A stretch of 64,000 nucleotides of DNA from UBA965 sp040396955 (lineage in GTDB: Bacteria; Chloroflexota; Chloroflexia; Chloroflexales; Roseiflexaceae): positions 21,570 through 85,569 of the forward strand of contig JBBAWX010000013.1 of the NCBI GenBank assembly GCA_040396955.1, given 5' to 3'. Positions 8,260 through 16,547 of the stretch are shown here, piece by piece. Made by a program: the position numbers and the translations under genes. Position 1 is the first letter of the stretch; the number at the start of each line of letters is the position of its first letter. The notes beneath the pieces are model-generated. The model searched no databases. It saw nothing but the letters and a program-made list of their open reading frames with translations, and was not told the DNA's origin.

Positions 8260-8946
8260 ATGGGTATGACTGATATCAAACGCGCGTTGGCGATTGGCGC
8301 ACATCCTGACGACTGCGAGTTCGGTGCTGGTGGGACGCTTGCGAAGTTGGTGCGTGATGGCTGGGAAGTTACCTACATCATCGTGACCAACGGCAATAAA
8401 GGGACCCACGACAAGATTATGAGTCCCTTTGTGCTCTCAGAAACCCGTGAAGGGGAACAGCGCCAGGCACTAGCAGTACTGGGTGGGCATCGTGTGATAT
8501 ATGCACGCTACAACGATGGTGAGCTTGAAAGTACGGCCGCTTTGCGACTCGAAATGTGCCTGTATGTGCGCACACTCAAGCCCCATCTCGTCTTCACACA
8601 TGACCCGTGGAAGCAGTACATGTGGCACCCTGACCACCGTGCGGTGGGCTTTGCGGTGATTGATGGAGTGGTGTCAGCCCGTGACCACCTATTCGTGCCT
8701 GGGTTGCAGCAAATCGGCATCGATGTGTGGCGCCCGGAGTCGTTGTTGTTGTGGGGAGCTGAGCAACCGGATCATTTCGAAGACATCAGCGAGACGATCG
8801 ACATCAAAATCGCGTCGCTCATCGAGCATCACACACAACTCGACAACGCCAAAGGCTGGCAAGATCGCGTACGTCAGCGGGCCGTCGAGCTTGGCGCCAA
8901 CCATGGCTATGCGGCTGCTGAGGGCTTCAAGAAGATGATCGTCTAG
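8260..8946 (+). CDS. PIG-L (LmbE) family deacetylase
   Basis: A zinc-dependent N-acetylglucosaminyl deacetylase-like enzyme of 228 residues. The metal-binding motif AIGAHPDDCEFGAGGTLAKL is near the N-terminus; WHPDHRAVG carries the third zinc His. Members act on N-acetyl sugars, including GlcNAc-malate in bacillithiol synthesis (BshB) and GlcNAc-inositol in mycothiol synthesis (MshB); the substrate here cannot be read from sequence. AAGGA at 8251-8255 precedes the ATG at 8260 closely; a second ATG at 8266 in the same frame would have better spacing. It lies 36 bases after dnaN and is followed by a strong terminator. Confidence 0.88.
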   Translation: MGMTDIKRALAIGAHPDDCEFGAGGTLAKLVRDGWEVTYIIVTNGNKGTHDKIMSPFVLSETREGEQRQALAVLGGHRVIYARYNDGELESTAALRLEMCLYVRTLKPHLVFTHDPWKQYMWHPDHRAVGFAVIDGVVSARDHLFVPGLQQIGIDVWRPESLLLWGAEQPDHFEDISETIDIKIASLIEHHTQLDNAKGWQDRVRQRAVELGANHGYAAAEGFKKMIV

Positions 8947-8967
8947 CCGAGACGCACGCGCTGCCTC

Positions 8968-8998
8968 GCCCTCCACCGTGCATGGTGGAGGGCTTTTT
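8968..8998 (+). terminator. Rho-independent terminator after the PIG-L gene
   Basis: Perfect 10-bp stem GCCCTCCACC / GGTGGAGGGC with a six-base loop, followed by five T. It ends the plus-strand run that starts with dnaN and faces the end of the minus-strand hemW operon. Confidence 0.9.
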
Positions 8999-9006
8999 GT
9001 GGGCGT

Positions 9007-9291
9007 CTAGAGGAGCTCAATGTCGCTGGCAATCCAGACGAGGTCGGGTCGGGTGCTCTCGATGAATTGAAAGACGGTCTCCACCTGCTGTTGGGCGTGC
9101 TCGCCTGATGCCGAAATCGCAGCAATGCCCATGGTGGTGCGTCCGTGCAGCTCTTGGTCGGCGATTTCTGCGGCCGACACGTTGTAGCGGGCGCGGATGC
9201 GCTCAAGCAGAGATTTGACGATTGTACGCTTGGCTTTGAGGCTACCCACGCCAGGCAGATACAACGAAACGGTGCCGACTGCAACAAACAT
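9007..9291 (-). CDS. DUF503 family protein (YlxP-like)
   Basis: A 94-residue protein of the DUF503 family, starting MFVAVGTVSLYLPGVGSLKAKRT and followed by LLERIRARYNVSAAEIADQE, the two conserved blocks. Homologues such as YlxP are often found beside infB and rbfA and are thought to have a ribosome-related role, but no biochemical function is established. Here it is the last gene of a minus-strand operon, four bases after the LON-domain gene. Length and motif order fit a complete protein. Confidence 0.85.
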   Translation of the reverse strand: MFVAVGTVSLYLPGVGSLKAKRTIVKSLLERIRARYNVSAAEIADQELHGRTTMGIAAISASGEHAQQQVETVFQFIESTRPDLVWIASDIELL

Positions 9292-9294
9292 AGG

Positions 9295-10002
9295 CTAGTT
9301 CCAACTCCATGGTGCCGGGTACTCGATACTTGGCGCATGCATCGGGTAGGTTGCGAGTTCGGCACGAAGTGCACGAATCATGCTCCGGATGCGCAATGCG
9401 GTGCTCATGCACAGCCATTCTTGTTTGCGTGATTCTGCGATGTGCATCAATTCGGCGAGTTGCCAGCTGAGTTGTACGGGGTCGCTGCTAAGTTGCGGTA
9501 CGGGGGTTTGGTCGCGCCCACCGATGCGTGCCAAGGTGCGCCAAAATCGCTGATGCAGGTCGTGCATGGCGACGGTGGCCGCTTTGGCGGCCGGAGAGCT
9601 CTCACTCGGCCACGGCTCGGCGCTGGCAATTAGATAGGGCGTCCGTTGAGTGATGCCGGTCAACCGAATGCGTACATCGCCGTGACCGTAGAGCAAAAAT
9701 CGACCATCACTGAAGCGCCGGTGCTCTTCGATATGCACGGTCGTGGCCACGGTGTGTGGGAGCATGTCGGGGTATTCGTCGTCAACGTTGAGATGTGCGT
9801 CGAGCCAAAGCCGCATATGCGCTTGGTCGCGGACTTCGCCGGAGTGCTGGGCGGCGGCCTCGACGAACACCACCGCCCACGGGAGCGCGTTGCTTAGACG
9901 GTGCTCGATCATGGTGCGGTAGCGCGCCTCGAAGACGTGGAGTGTCAATGGTGCCTGTGGAAACAAGACCTTTGGCAGTGGAAAGAGCGCAACGTCGTGC
10001 AT
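9295..10002 (-). CDS. LON N-terminal (substrate-binding) domain protein
   Basis: A 235-residue protein with a stand-alone Lon substrate-binding domain: VALFPLPKVLFPQAPLTLHVFEARYRTMIEHRL at the N-terminus is the family hallmark (FPL....FPG..L.L.IFE.RY). There is no ATPase or Ser-Lys protease domain. The C-terminal third is helical (QLSWQLAELMHIAESRKQEWL), as in other free-standing LON proteins. Such proteins are widespread and their role is unknown, possibly substrate recognition. It sits in the middle of the hemW operon, with 26 bases to the rlmI-like gene. Confidence 0.87.
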   Translation of the reverse strand: MHDVALFPLPKVLFPQAPLTLHVFEARYRTMIEHRLSNALPWAVVFVEAAAQHSGEVRDQAHMRLWLDAHLNVDDEYPDMLPHTVATTVHIEEHRRFSDGRFLLYGHGDVRIRLTGITQRTPYLIASAEPWPSESSPAAKAATVAMHDLHQRFWRTLARIGGRDQTPVPQLSSDPVQLSWQLAELMHIAESRKQEWLCMSTALRIRSMIRALRAELATYPMHAPSIEYPAPWSWN

Positions 10003-10028
10003 AGGGTGCGTGCCTCGCTACTGCGTGC

Positions 10029-11216
10029 TTACCAGACGCGACAGAGCAGCCCCTTGAGGTACTCGCCCTCGGGGAAGCTCAGGAGTACCGGATGATCGGG
10101 GGCCTGGGTATGCCGCTCAATGATTTGTACGTTGCGCTGCGCATCTACTGATGCACCAAATACCACCTTTTGGAACAAATCGGCAGAGACCAGCCCAGAG
10201 CATGAATAGGTGGCCAAAATCCCACCGGGACGGAGCAAGCGCATGGCGATGAGGTTGATGTCTTTGTAGCCACGGGTGGCGCGGTCGATGTGTGCTTGGT
10301 TCTGAGCAAACTTGGGTGGGTCAAGGATGATGAGATCAAACTGACGTTCCGCCGCGCGAAAGTGGCGGAGTACCTGGAAAACATCGTTTTCGATGATGGA
10401 GAGCGGAGTAGTGCTTGCACCATTGACGCCCATGTCGTTTTGTAGTGCTTGGAGCGCCGGTGCGCTCACATCAACCGCTGTAATCGAAGCTGCGCCGCCG
10501 AGAGCAGTGGCCACGCTGAATCCGCCGTTGTAGCAAAAACAGTCCAGTACATCCGCTCCTCCTGCATAGGCTGCCACAGCCAGGCGATTCAGCGCCTGAT
10601 CGAGATACCCGCCGGTTTTTTGACCACCCTCGAGATGAATGGTCTCGAGCAGACCAGTGGGGTGGCGGATGAGTAGGCTACTCGGAGGTGCTTCACCCCA
10701 AATCACGCCTTGACTCGGTGCTAACCCCTCGAGTGCACGCATGTCGGCGTCACTTCGTTCGATGATGCCCAGCGGATGGCACAAATCGACGAGGGTGCGA
10801 ATAATGTCGTGACGCAGGGCATCCATGCTCCTCGTCAAAAACTGTACCGACAAGAAATCACCGTAGCGGTCGACAATCAGCCCTGGTAGGAGGTCGGATT
10901 CGCCGTGGATGATGCGCATGGCGGTGGCATCGCTATAGGCCGGCAGGCGGTGACGCAAACTGAGAGCGGCACTTATGCGTTGGCGCCAAAAAAAGCCGTC
11001 AATCTGCTCGGTGATATCCCAGGTCAGGATGCGGGCGCGAATCTGTGAGTGGGCATTCCACATGGCCCGGGCAAGCCATTGCCCATCGGAACTGTAGATT
11101 TCGATGATGCTGTCATCATCCTGGGCACTGACGCGATCTACGGCTCCCGAAAAAATCCATGGATGACGTTTGTTGATGGATCGTTCGCGGCCTGGTTTGA
11201 GTGTGATGTGTGTCAT
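10029..11216 (-). CDS. rlmI: Class I rRNA methyltransferase, RlmI-like (23S rRNA m5C)
   Basis: A 395-residue SAM-dependent methyltransferase with an N-terminal PUA-type domain (ITLKPGRERSINKRHPWIFSGAV) and a central EEHGD-like fold ending in the Rossmann methyltransferase. Visible motifs: LEGGQKTGGYLDQ, VLDCFCYNGGFSV (SAM site), ITAVDVSAPAL, IILDPPKFAQN and the catalytic-type Cys in ATYSCSGLVS. E. coli RlmI methylates C1962 of 23S rRNA; the target here is inferred. The start at MTHITLKPG leaves 20 bases to the upstream kinase-like gene; an upstream in-frame ATG at 11276 would overlap that gene and add unconserved residues. Confidence 0.88.
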   Translation of the reverse strand: MTHITLKPGRERSINKRHPWIFSGAVDRVSAQDDDSIIEIYSSDGQWLARAMWNAHSQIRARILTWDITEQIDGFFWRQRISAALSLRHRLPAYSDATAMRIIHGESDLLPGLIVDRYGDFLSVQFLTRSMDALRHDIIRTLVDLCHPLGIIERSDADMRALEGLAPSQGVIWGEAPPSSLLIRHPTGLLETIHLEGGQKTGGYLDQALNRLAVAAYAGGADVLDCFCYNGGFSVATALGGAASITAVDVSAPALQALQNDMGVNGASTTPLSIIENDVFQVLRHFRAAERQFDLIILDPPKFAQNQAHIDRATRGYKDINLIAMRLLRPGGILATYSCSGLVSADLFQKVVFGASVDAQRNVQIIERHTQAPDHPVLLSFPEGEYLKGLLCRVW

Positions 11217-11236
11217 ACGGTCGTGTTCATTCGATT

Positions 11237-12175
11237 CTATGTTGATAATGAATGCTTGAGGTGGGGCTGTATCCAATTTCGCTCATCGAAAAGACTGAGC
11301 AAGTTGTCAATGTGTGCGGCGCGCGCCTGTTCGGTGTGCGTCGGCGCATAAATCTCACTCAAAATATACACCATGTAGTCGAAGTACTGCCGGAATGCGG
11401 CGAGGTCGAGTTGGAATTGCTGGCGCCGATATGGGCCGACCACCGCTTGGTACCCACTCCAGAAGCGTTCGTCGAACTGAAACACCCACAAATCACGCTC
11501 GGGGTGCGCCAAGCCGATGTAATCCCAATCGATGAGGGTGAGGTGCTCGTCATCGTGCCCGATGACATTGCCGCCCGCATCACCGTGCGTCACCACCCAC
11601 GGGTGCTGGTGCTGGACTGCCTCGGCCTGCAGGCGCATCAGGGTGCGGTAGTGCGTGGTCACGAGGTGCTGGTAGGGGCGTAGAGCGGTTGCGAGCTCGC
11701 TTTGCCACGGGGAGCTCCCACCGGAGTTGGCCTGTTGCCACAGATGTCGCCACAGGGCATCGTGGCTGAAATCAGCGATGCGCTCGAGTGGTACTTGGAT
11801 GTGAGGCGTGCTCTGATGGATGTGACCAATCAAACTCCCGAATACGCCGGTGTCGTACTGCTCGGTCAGCGGCGCATCGATGAATTGACTGACACCGACA
11901 ATGGTGGTGCCCCAGCAACTTATCCCCAATCCGGTGTGCGATGCGAGCGGGGCATTCACCAGTGCCGGCAGGGCCTGTGCGATGGCTCGATGCCCGGCAG
12001 CACTGGCCACCATGTGGGCCTTGAAGAGTTGATTGTGACAACACTTCACAAACCACCGATGCTGGTTGTGGTCGGTCACTACGAATGTTTCCGCCACCAG
12101 CCCACGAGCTGCCGGAGCAATGTGGGTAACGCGGAGTGGAAAATGCTGTTCGAGATGGGTGACGAGTTCGTGCAT
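11237..12175 (-). CDS. Aminoglycoside phosphotransferase-family (APH) kinase-like protein
   Basis: A 312-residue protein with the APH/choline-kinase fold: HRWFVKCCHN supplies the ATP-binding Lys, WVVTHGDAGGNVIGH the catalytic Asp and Asn (HGD....N), and LTLIDWDYIGLAHPERDL the metal-binding DWD. The family phosphorylates antibiotics, homoserine, choline, fructosamine and other hydroxyl groups. Nothing here identifies a drug-resistance role, and a housekeeping operon context argues against one. The start MHELVTH at 12175 follows AAAGGGGG at a good distance; the ATG six codons upstream overlaps that site. It lies between hemW and the rlmI-like gene. Confidence 0.82.
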   Translation of the reverse strand: MHELVTHLEQHFPLRVTHIAPAARGLVAETFVVTDHNQHRWFVKCCHNQLFKAHMVASAAGHRAIAQALPALVNAPLASHTGLGISCWGTTIVGVSQFIDAPLTEQYDTGVFGSLIGHIHQSTPHIQVPLERIADFSHDALWRHLWQQANSGGSSPWQSELATALRPYQHLVTTHYRTLMRLQAEAVQHQHPWVVTHGDAGGNVIGHDDEHLTLIDWDYIGLAHPERDLWVFQFDERFWSGYQAVVGPYRRQQFQLDLAAFRQYFDYMVYILSEIYAPTHTEQARAAHIDNLLSLFDERNWIQPHLKHSLST

Positions 12176-12196
12176 GCTTCGCCCCCTTTCCATGCG

Positions 12197-13414
12197 CTAT
12201 ACAAACAGTTGGAAGACCTGATTGCCGAACATGCGCCCCTGCTCGCTAAGCCGGAGCCCCTGATCGTCGACAACCAACAATCCGCGTTGCGTGGCGGTAG
12301 CGATGGCGTCGGCGTGGCTGTCACGTACATCAATGCCACAACGGTCGATGATGTGCGCAAAGGTAATCCCCTGATTGAGGCGAAGCCCCATCATCATCGT
12401 CTCGGCAAGCATGTCGGTCGCGGTGAGGTCGGTGGTGCTCTGCAGGGGCGAGATGCCTTGGCCGGCCGTGGCAATGTATGGCTCAACCCCCAGCTCAACC
12501 ACAAATCGTCGACCGGCGAGGTGGCCGTGTGCGCCGGCACCGGCAGCGTGGAAATCAGCGTTGAGCCAGTAGGCCACGTTGTGGAGCCCGGCGTGTTGCG
12601 GAAGCCCAGTGCGTTGCAGTGGTCCACGCCCCCAGTTCGAGATCTCGTACTGGTGATAGCCGTGTTGGGCGAGCCGTTGCATGGTGTATTCGTACATCTG
12701 ACCGGTGATGTCGTCGTCGGGTACGCTCCAGCGCCCACCCATGACTTGGGCGTAGAGGGGCGTGCTTTCTTCGAGGATGAGCGAGTAGATGGCGAAATGT
12801 TCCACATCCCAGCTCAGTGCTTCGTGCAACGTGGCCTGCCAATCGGCCAGTGACTGCCCGGGGAGCCCAAAGATGAAATCAAGATTGACCGAATCGAAGC
12901 CGACGCGGCGGGCATCATCGTAGCTCTGGCGCGCCTCAGCGGCGGTGTGGATGCGCCCGAGCATTTTGAGTAGGGGATCGTGCAGGCTCTGGACGCCCAT
13001 GCTAATCCGGTTGACCCCCATGCGCCGGAGTTCTGCAAGGTAGTCACGCCCAAGCACAGTGCCCGGATTGCACTCGACTGTGACTTCGGCACCTGCAAAA
13101 GGAACCACGGCATTGGCGGCAGCAAGCACCTGCTCCATCATGGGCAACGGCAACATGCTGGGGGTGCCACCACCCAGGAAAACGGTCGCAGGCAAGTCGG
13201 CGCGGAAGAAGCCGCCGGTGGCACCAGGGCGTGACAGCGGCGTATAGGTCGTCGCACAGGCGGCGAGCTCGCGACACAATGCGTCCACATAGGCCTGCAT
13301 GCGGTCTTCGATATTGGCATAGGTGTTGAAATCGCAGTATGCACAGCGGCGATGACAAAAGGGGATGTGAATATATAAATGTTGCGCCCCGGGGGCGTGC
13401 GTCCGCCAGTCCAT
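12197..13414 (-). CDS. hemW: Radical SAM haem chaperone / coproporphyrinogen oxidase-like protein
   Basis: A 405-residue radical SAM protein with HIPFCHRRCAYCDFNTYA, giving the CxxxCxxC cluster site, VFLGGGTPSML for the SAM-binding GGGTP motif, VTVECNPGTV, RISMGVQSLHDPLLKMLGR and VNLDFIFGLPGQ. The order is that of HemW, a haem-binding protein of the HemN family; true HemN oxidases carry a further Cys in CxxxCxxCxC, which here is Phe. So haem insertion is more likely than oxidase activity, but annotation as oxidase-like is common. It is the first gene of a five-gene minus-strand operon ending at the DUF503 gene. Confidence 0.9.
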   Translation of the reverse strand: MDWRTHAPGAQHLYIHIPFCHRRCAYCDFNTYANIEDRMQAYVDALCRELAACATTYTPLSRPGATGGFFRADLPATVFLGGGTPSMLPLPMMEQVLAAANAVVPFAGAEVTVECNPGTVLGRDYLAELRRMGVNRISMGVQSLHDPLLKMLGRIHTAAEARQSYDDARRVGFDSVNLDFIFGLPGQSLADWQATLHEALSWDVEHFAIYSLILEESTPLYAQVMGGRWSVPDDDITGQMYEYTMQRLAQHGYHQYEISNWGRGPLQRTGLPQHAGLHNVAYWLNADFHAAGAGAHGHLAGRRFVVELGVEPYIATAGQGISPLQSTTDLTATDMLAETMMMGLRLNQGITFAHIIDRCGIDVRDSHADAIATATQRGLLVVDDQGLRLSEQGRMFGNQVFQLFV

Positions 13415-13495
13415 GTGTTCGACTCCTGCCGGTCATATTGCCGGGTGGCGTGCTGACCGGTATACTACATGCATTGTAACAGGCTTGTTGGGGGC

Positions 13496-14254
13496 ATGAT
13501 GAGCAACTTTCGTGACGACATGTGTGTGGTGCTGTACCACCCGATGCGCCAAATCAACATTGCATCGACGGTGCGCGCCATGAAAAATACTGGATTTCAC
13601 CGGCTTCGCCTCGTCAATCCACGTGAATATGTGGCTGAACATATCGAGCAGGTGGCCCACCGTAGCCAAGATGTGGTCGATGCCATTGAGGTGTACCCTG
13701 ATTTGTGGTCGGCGCTCCACGATGTGACGTGGGTGGTAGGCACCACGGCGCGCCATCGCGACATGCCACAACCACCACGTGAATTGCGGGCCGCGGTGCC
13801 CGACATCGTACGCAAAGCGACCACGGGTGCGCGTGTCGCCCTTTTGTTTGGCCCCGAAGACAACGGGCTCCAACAGGCTGAGCTCGACGTCTGTCAGGAA
13901 TTTATTACTATTGCTACCGATCCGAGCTATGCCTCGCTCAATTTGGCCCAGGCCGTGCTGTTGGTCTGCTACGAGCTACACATGGCCGAGCCACCGCAGC
14001 GCCCAGCACCCAAAATCACCTATCCCCCGGCACCTGTGGGGCGCATCGATGAATTTGTGCAGACACTGGAGCAGGCGCTCCGCGAAATCGATTTTTTCAA
14101 GAGCCCGAGTGCTCCCGCCAAGATGCGCTCGTTGCGGAGTTTGACCCATCGGGCCCAGCCCAATGCCCGCGAAATCATGCTGCTACAGGCGATTTGTCGT
14201 GAGGCGATCAAGTATATCGGCAAACTTCGCCCTCCGCGGTCCACCGAAGAATGA
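13496..14254 (+). CDS. SpoU/TrmH-family RNA 2'-O-methyltransferase, TrmJ-like
   Basis: A SPOUT-class RNA methyltransferase of 252 residues. Motif 1 is VVLYHPMRQINIASTVRAMKN (asparagine and arginine of the SpoU signature), motif 2 LLFGPEDNGL and motif 3 YASLNLAQAVLLVCYEL, which form the trefoil-knot SAM site. The C-terminal helical extension of about 75 residues (FVQTLEQALREIDFF to YIGKL) is like that of TrmJ, which methylates position 32 of tRNAs. The ATG at 13496 follows GGGGG; the upstream in-frame ATG at 13469 is less likely. It is divergent from hemW and has a TATACT box shortly upstream. Confidence 0.87.
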   Translation: MMSNFRDDMCVVLYHPMRQINIASTVRAMKNTGFHRLRLVNPREYVAEHIEQVAHRSQDVVDAIEVYPDLWSALHDVTWVVGTTARHRDMPQPPRELRAAVPDIVRKATTGARVALLFGPEDNGLQQAELDVCQEFITIATDPSYASLNLAQAVLLVCYELHMAEPPQRPAPKITYPPAPVGRIDEFVQTLEQALREIDFFKSPSAPAKMRSLRSLTHRAQPNAREIMLLQAICREAIKYIGKLRPPRSTEE

Positions 14255-14294
14255 GTGGGGTGCGGTATGTGGCACAGGTGAAGGATTTCACGGG

Positions 14295-14300
14295 TATAAT
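14295..14300 (+). promoter_or_regulatory. Putative -10 box of the glyA operon
   Basis: TATAAT 36 bases before the glyA start, in the gap after the TrmJ-like gene. The -35 region is weak (GGCACA at 14271-14276). Confidence 0.4.
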
Positions 14301-14335
14301 GAACACGGTTGATGATTTGTATGGAGGTGGATGGC

Positions 14336-15658
14336 ATGTCAGCACTTGATGCCCTTGTTCAATCAGATCCAGCAGTGGCCCGCATCCTCGTCGGTGAGGC
14401 ACGGCGCCAGCGTGATGGACTCGAGCTCATCGCCAGCGAAAATTATACGAGCCGCGCCGTGATGCAAGCGCAAGGGTCAGTGTTGACCAACAAATACGCC
14501 GAGGGCTACCCGGGGAATCGCTACTACGGAGGCTGTGAATGGGTCGATCAAGTCGAAAACTTGGCGCGTGATCGAGTCAAGCAGCTGTTTGGGGCGGCCT
14601 ATGCCAACGTCCAGCCGCATTCGGGTACCCAAGCCAACACGGCCGTCTACTTCACGTTTTTGCAACCGGGCGACAAAGTCCTCGGCATGAATCTCGGCCA
14701 TGGTGGCCACCTCACCCACGGCTCGCCGGTGAATTTTTCGGGCAAGATGTACAACTTTGTGCAGTATGGCATCAATCTCGAGACCGGCTACATTGACTAC
14801 GAAAACGTGCTCGAAATGGCCGAGCGCGAGCGCCCCAAGATGATTACGGTGGGTGCGAGTGCCTATTCACGGGCCATCGATTTTTCGATTTTTCGACAAA
14901 TTGCCGATAAAGTCGGCGCCTACTTGTTCGCTGATATTGCACATCCAGCCGGATTGATTGCGACGGGTCATCTGCCCAGCCCCATTCAGTATGCGCACGT
15001 GGTGACGTCGACCACCCACAAGACACTCCGTGGGCCACGTGGTGGCGTGATTTTGATGGGGCAAGACTTCGAGAATCCGTTTGGGCAAAAAGCCGCCAAG
15101 AGCGGTCGCACTCTGATGATGTCGGAAGTGCTCGACAAAATGGTCATCCCCGGTGCCCAAGGTGGTGCGTTGATGCACGTGGTGGCGGCCAAGGCGGTCG
15201 GTTTTGCCGAAAACTTGCGCCCAGAGTTTACTGAGTATGCGGGTCAGGTCATCAAAAATGCCCAGGCTCTTGCGGCCGCATTGATGGACCGGGGCTTCAA
15301 GATCGTCTCCAATGGCACTGACAACCACCTCATGATGGTCGATTTGACCAACAAACAGGTGACCGGCAAGCAGGCGGAATTGGTGCTCGACCAAGCGCAT
15401 ATCACCACCAACAAAAACGTCATCCCCAATGATCCTCGCTCACCGCTTGTCACGTCGGGGGTGCGTTTGGGTACCGCGGCCATGACGACACGTGGCATGC
15501 GTGAACACGACATGCCGGTGGTCGCCGAGTTGATTGCACGGGTCATCAACCACATCGACGATGAAGCCGTCGTGGCGCAGGTGCGTAACGAGGTCATTGA
15601 GTTGTGCACGCACTTCACGGTGCCTGCTGTGGGCGATTTCGCCGATATTGAGGTATAG
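14336..15658 (+). CDS. glyA: Serine hydroxymethyltransferase
   Basis: PLP enzyme that converts serine and tetrahydrofolate to glycine and methylene-tetrahydrofolate, the main one-carbon source. The 440 residues show LELIASENYTSRAVMQAQGS, TNKYAEGYPGNRYYGGCE, NVQPHSGTQANTAVY, LFADIAHPAGLIATG and the PLP-Lys motif VTSTTHKTLRGPRGG. GGAGGTGG at 14321-14328 supports the ATG at 14336 over in-frame ATGs further upstream. It is followed after three bases by proC, so the two are probably co-transcribed. Confidence 0.97.
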   Translation: MSALDALVQSDPAVARILVGEARRQRDGLELIASENYTSRAVMQAQGSVLTNKYAEGYPGNRYYGGCEWVDQVENLARDRVKQLFGAAYANVQPHSGTQANTAVYFTFLQPGDKVLGMNLGHGGHLTHGSPVNFSGKMYNFVQYGINLETGYIDYENVLEMAERERPKMITVGASAYSRAIDFSIFRQIADKVGAYLFADIAHPAGLIATGHLPSPIQYAHVVTSTTHKTLRGPRGGVILMGQDFENPFGQKAAKSGRTLMMSEVLDKMVIPGAQGGALMHVVAAKAVGFAENLRPEFTEYAGQVIKNAQALAAALMDRGFKIVSNGTDNHLMMVDLTNKQVTGKQAELVLDQAHITTNKNVIPNDPRSPLVTSGVRLGTAAMTTRGMREHDMPVVAELIARVINHIDDEAVVAQVRNEVIELCTHFTVPAVGDFADIEV

Positions 15659-15661
15659 CCA

Positions 15662-16483
15662 ATGACACATCCACGCATTGCTATGATTGGAGCGGGTATG
15701 ATGGGGGAGGCCATGATTGGTGGTCTCATCGCGAGTGGTATCCCCGCCCAGCAAATTACGGCATCAGAGCCACGGCCCGATCGGCGCGATGCCATGCACC
15801 AGCAGTACGGCATCACCATGGTGGCCAGCAATCGTGAGGCGGTCATTGGGGCCGACGTGGTAGTGTTTGCCATTAAACCCCAACTCACTGGTGTGGTCTT
15901 CCCCGAACTCCACGGGCATATCCCGGCCGGCGCGCTCGTGTTGTCGATTATGGCAGGGATTACCATTGCCGCCATCCAGACAGGGCTCCGTCATACGGCA
16001 GTGGTGCGTGCCATGCCCAATACGCCGGCCATGATTGGTGCGGGTATCTCGGGATGGACGGCGGTGCCGGAAGTGAGCCAGACCCAAAAGATGCTGGCTG
16101 ACCAGGTATTGAGCTCGTTTGGCAAGGCCGTCTATGTGGATGATGAGTACTACATCAACCATGTGACGGCCGTCTCGGGCAGCGGCCCAGCCTACCTTTT
16201 CCTCATTCTTGAAGCGATGATTGATGCTGGGGTGGCCATTGGTCTGCCTCGTCCACTGGCCAAGCAACTAGCGGAGCAAAACTTGGTCGGATCGTTGCAA
16301 TATGCGCTCGCAAGTGGCAAACATCCCGCCGAACTCCGCAACGATGTCACTTCGCCGGCAGGTACCACTGCGGCTGGGCTCAACGCCATGGAAAAAGCCG
16401 GCTTACGCACTGCGATCAGCGAGGGCATCCGCGCCGCGTTTGAGCGCTCAGTGGAGCTCGGCAAACCCAAGCACTCAAACTAA
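15662..16483 (+). CDS. proC: Pyrroline-5-carboxylate reductase
   Basis: Final step of proline synthesis, NAD(P)H reduction of pyrroline-5-carboxylate. The 273-residue protein has the dinucleotide site IAMIGAGMMGEAMIGGLI, FAIKPQLTGVV, VRAMPNTPAMIGAGISGW, AVSGSGPAYLFLILEAMIDAGV and the C-terminal signature LRNDVTSPAGTTAAGLNAMEK. It completes the pathway begun by proB-proA 13 kb upstream but is placed in an apparent operon with glyA. The spacing of three bases from glyA suggests translational coupling. Confidence 0.97.
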   Translation: MTHPRIAMIGAGMMGEAMIGGLIASGIPAQQITASEPRPDRRDAMHQQYGITMVASNREAVIGADVVVFAIKPQLTGVVFPELHGHIPAGALVLSIMAGITIAAIQTGLRHTAVVRAMPNTPAMIGAGISGWTAVPEVSQTQKMLADQVLSSFGKAVYVDDEYYINHVTAVSGSGPAYLFLILEAMIDAGVAIGLPRPLAKQLAEQNLVGSLQYALASGKHPAELRNDVTSPAGTTAAGLNAMEKAGLRTAISEGIRAAFERSVELGKPKHSN

Positions 16484-16547
16484 TCGTCCTCATCTGCGCC
16501 TTGCTAATCTCGTTGGCAGGGCGCATGGATTGACATTGGAGGAATCA

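Noticed and set aside
11237..12175. Antibiotic resistance by aminoglycoside phosphotransferase
   Set aside because: Only the general kinase fold motifs are present; the gene sits in a housekeeping operon and no resistance-type signature can be named.
11702..12853. A 383-codon plus-strand open frame across the kinase-like gene and hemW
   Set aside because: It covers parts of two strong minus-strand genes with clear catalytic motifs and reads as a low-complexity shadow.
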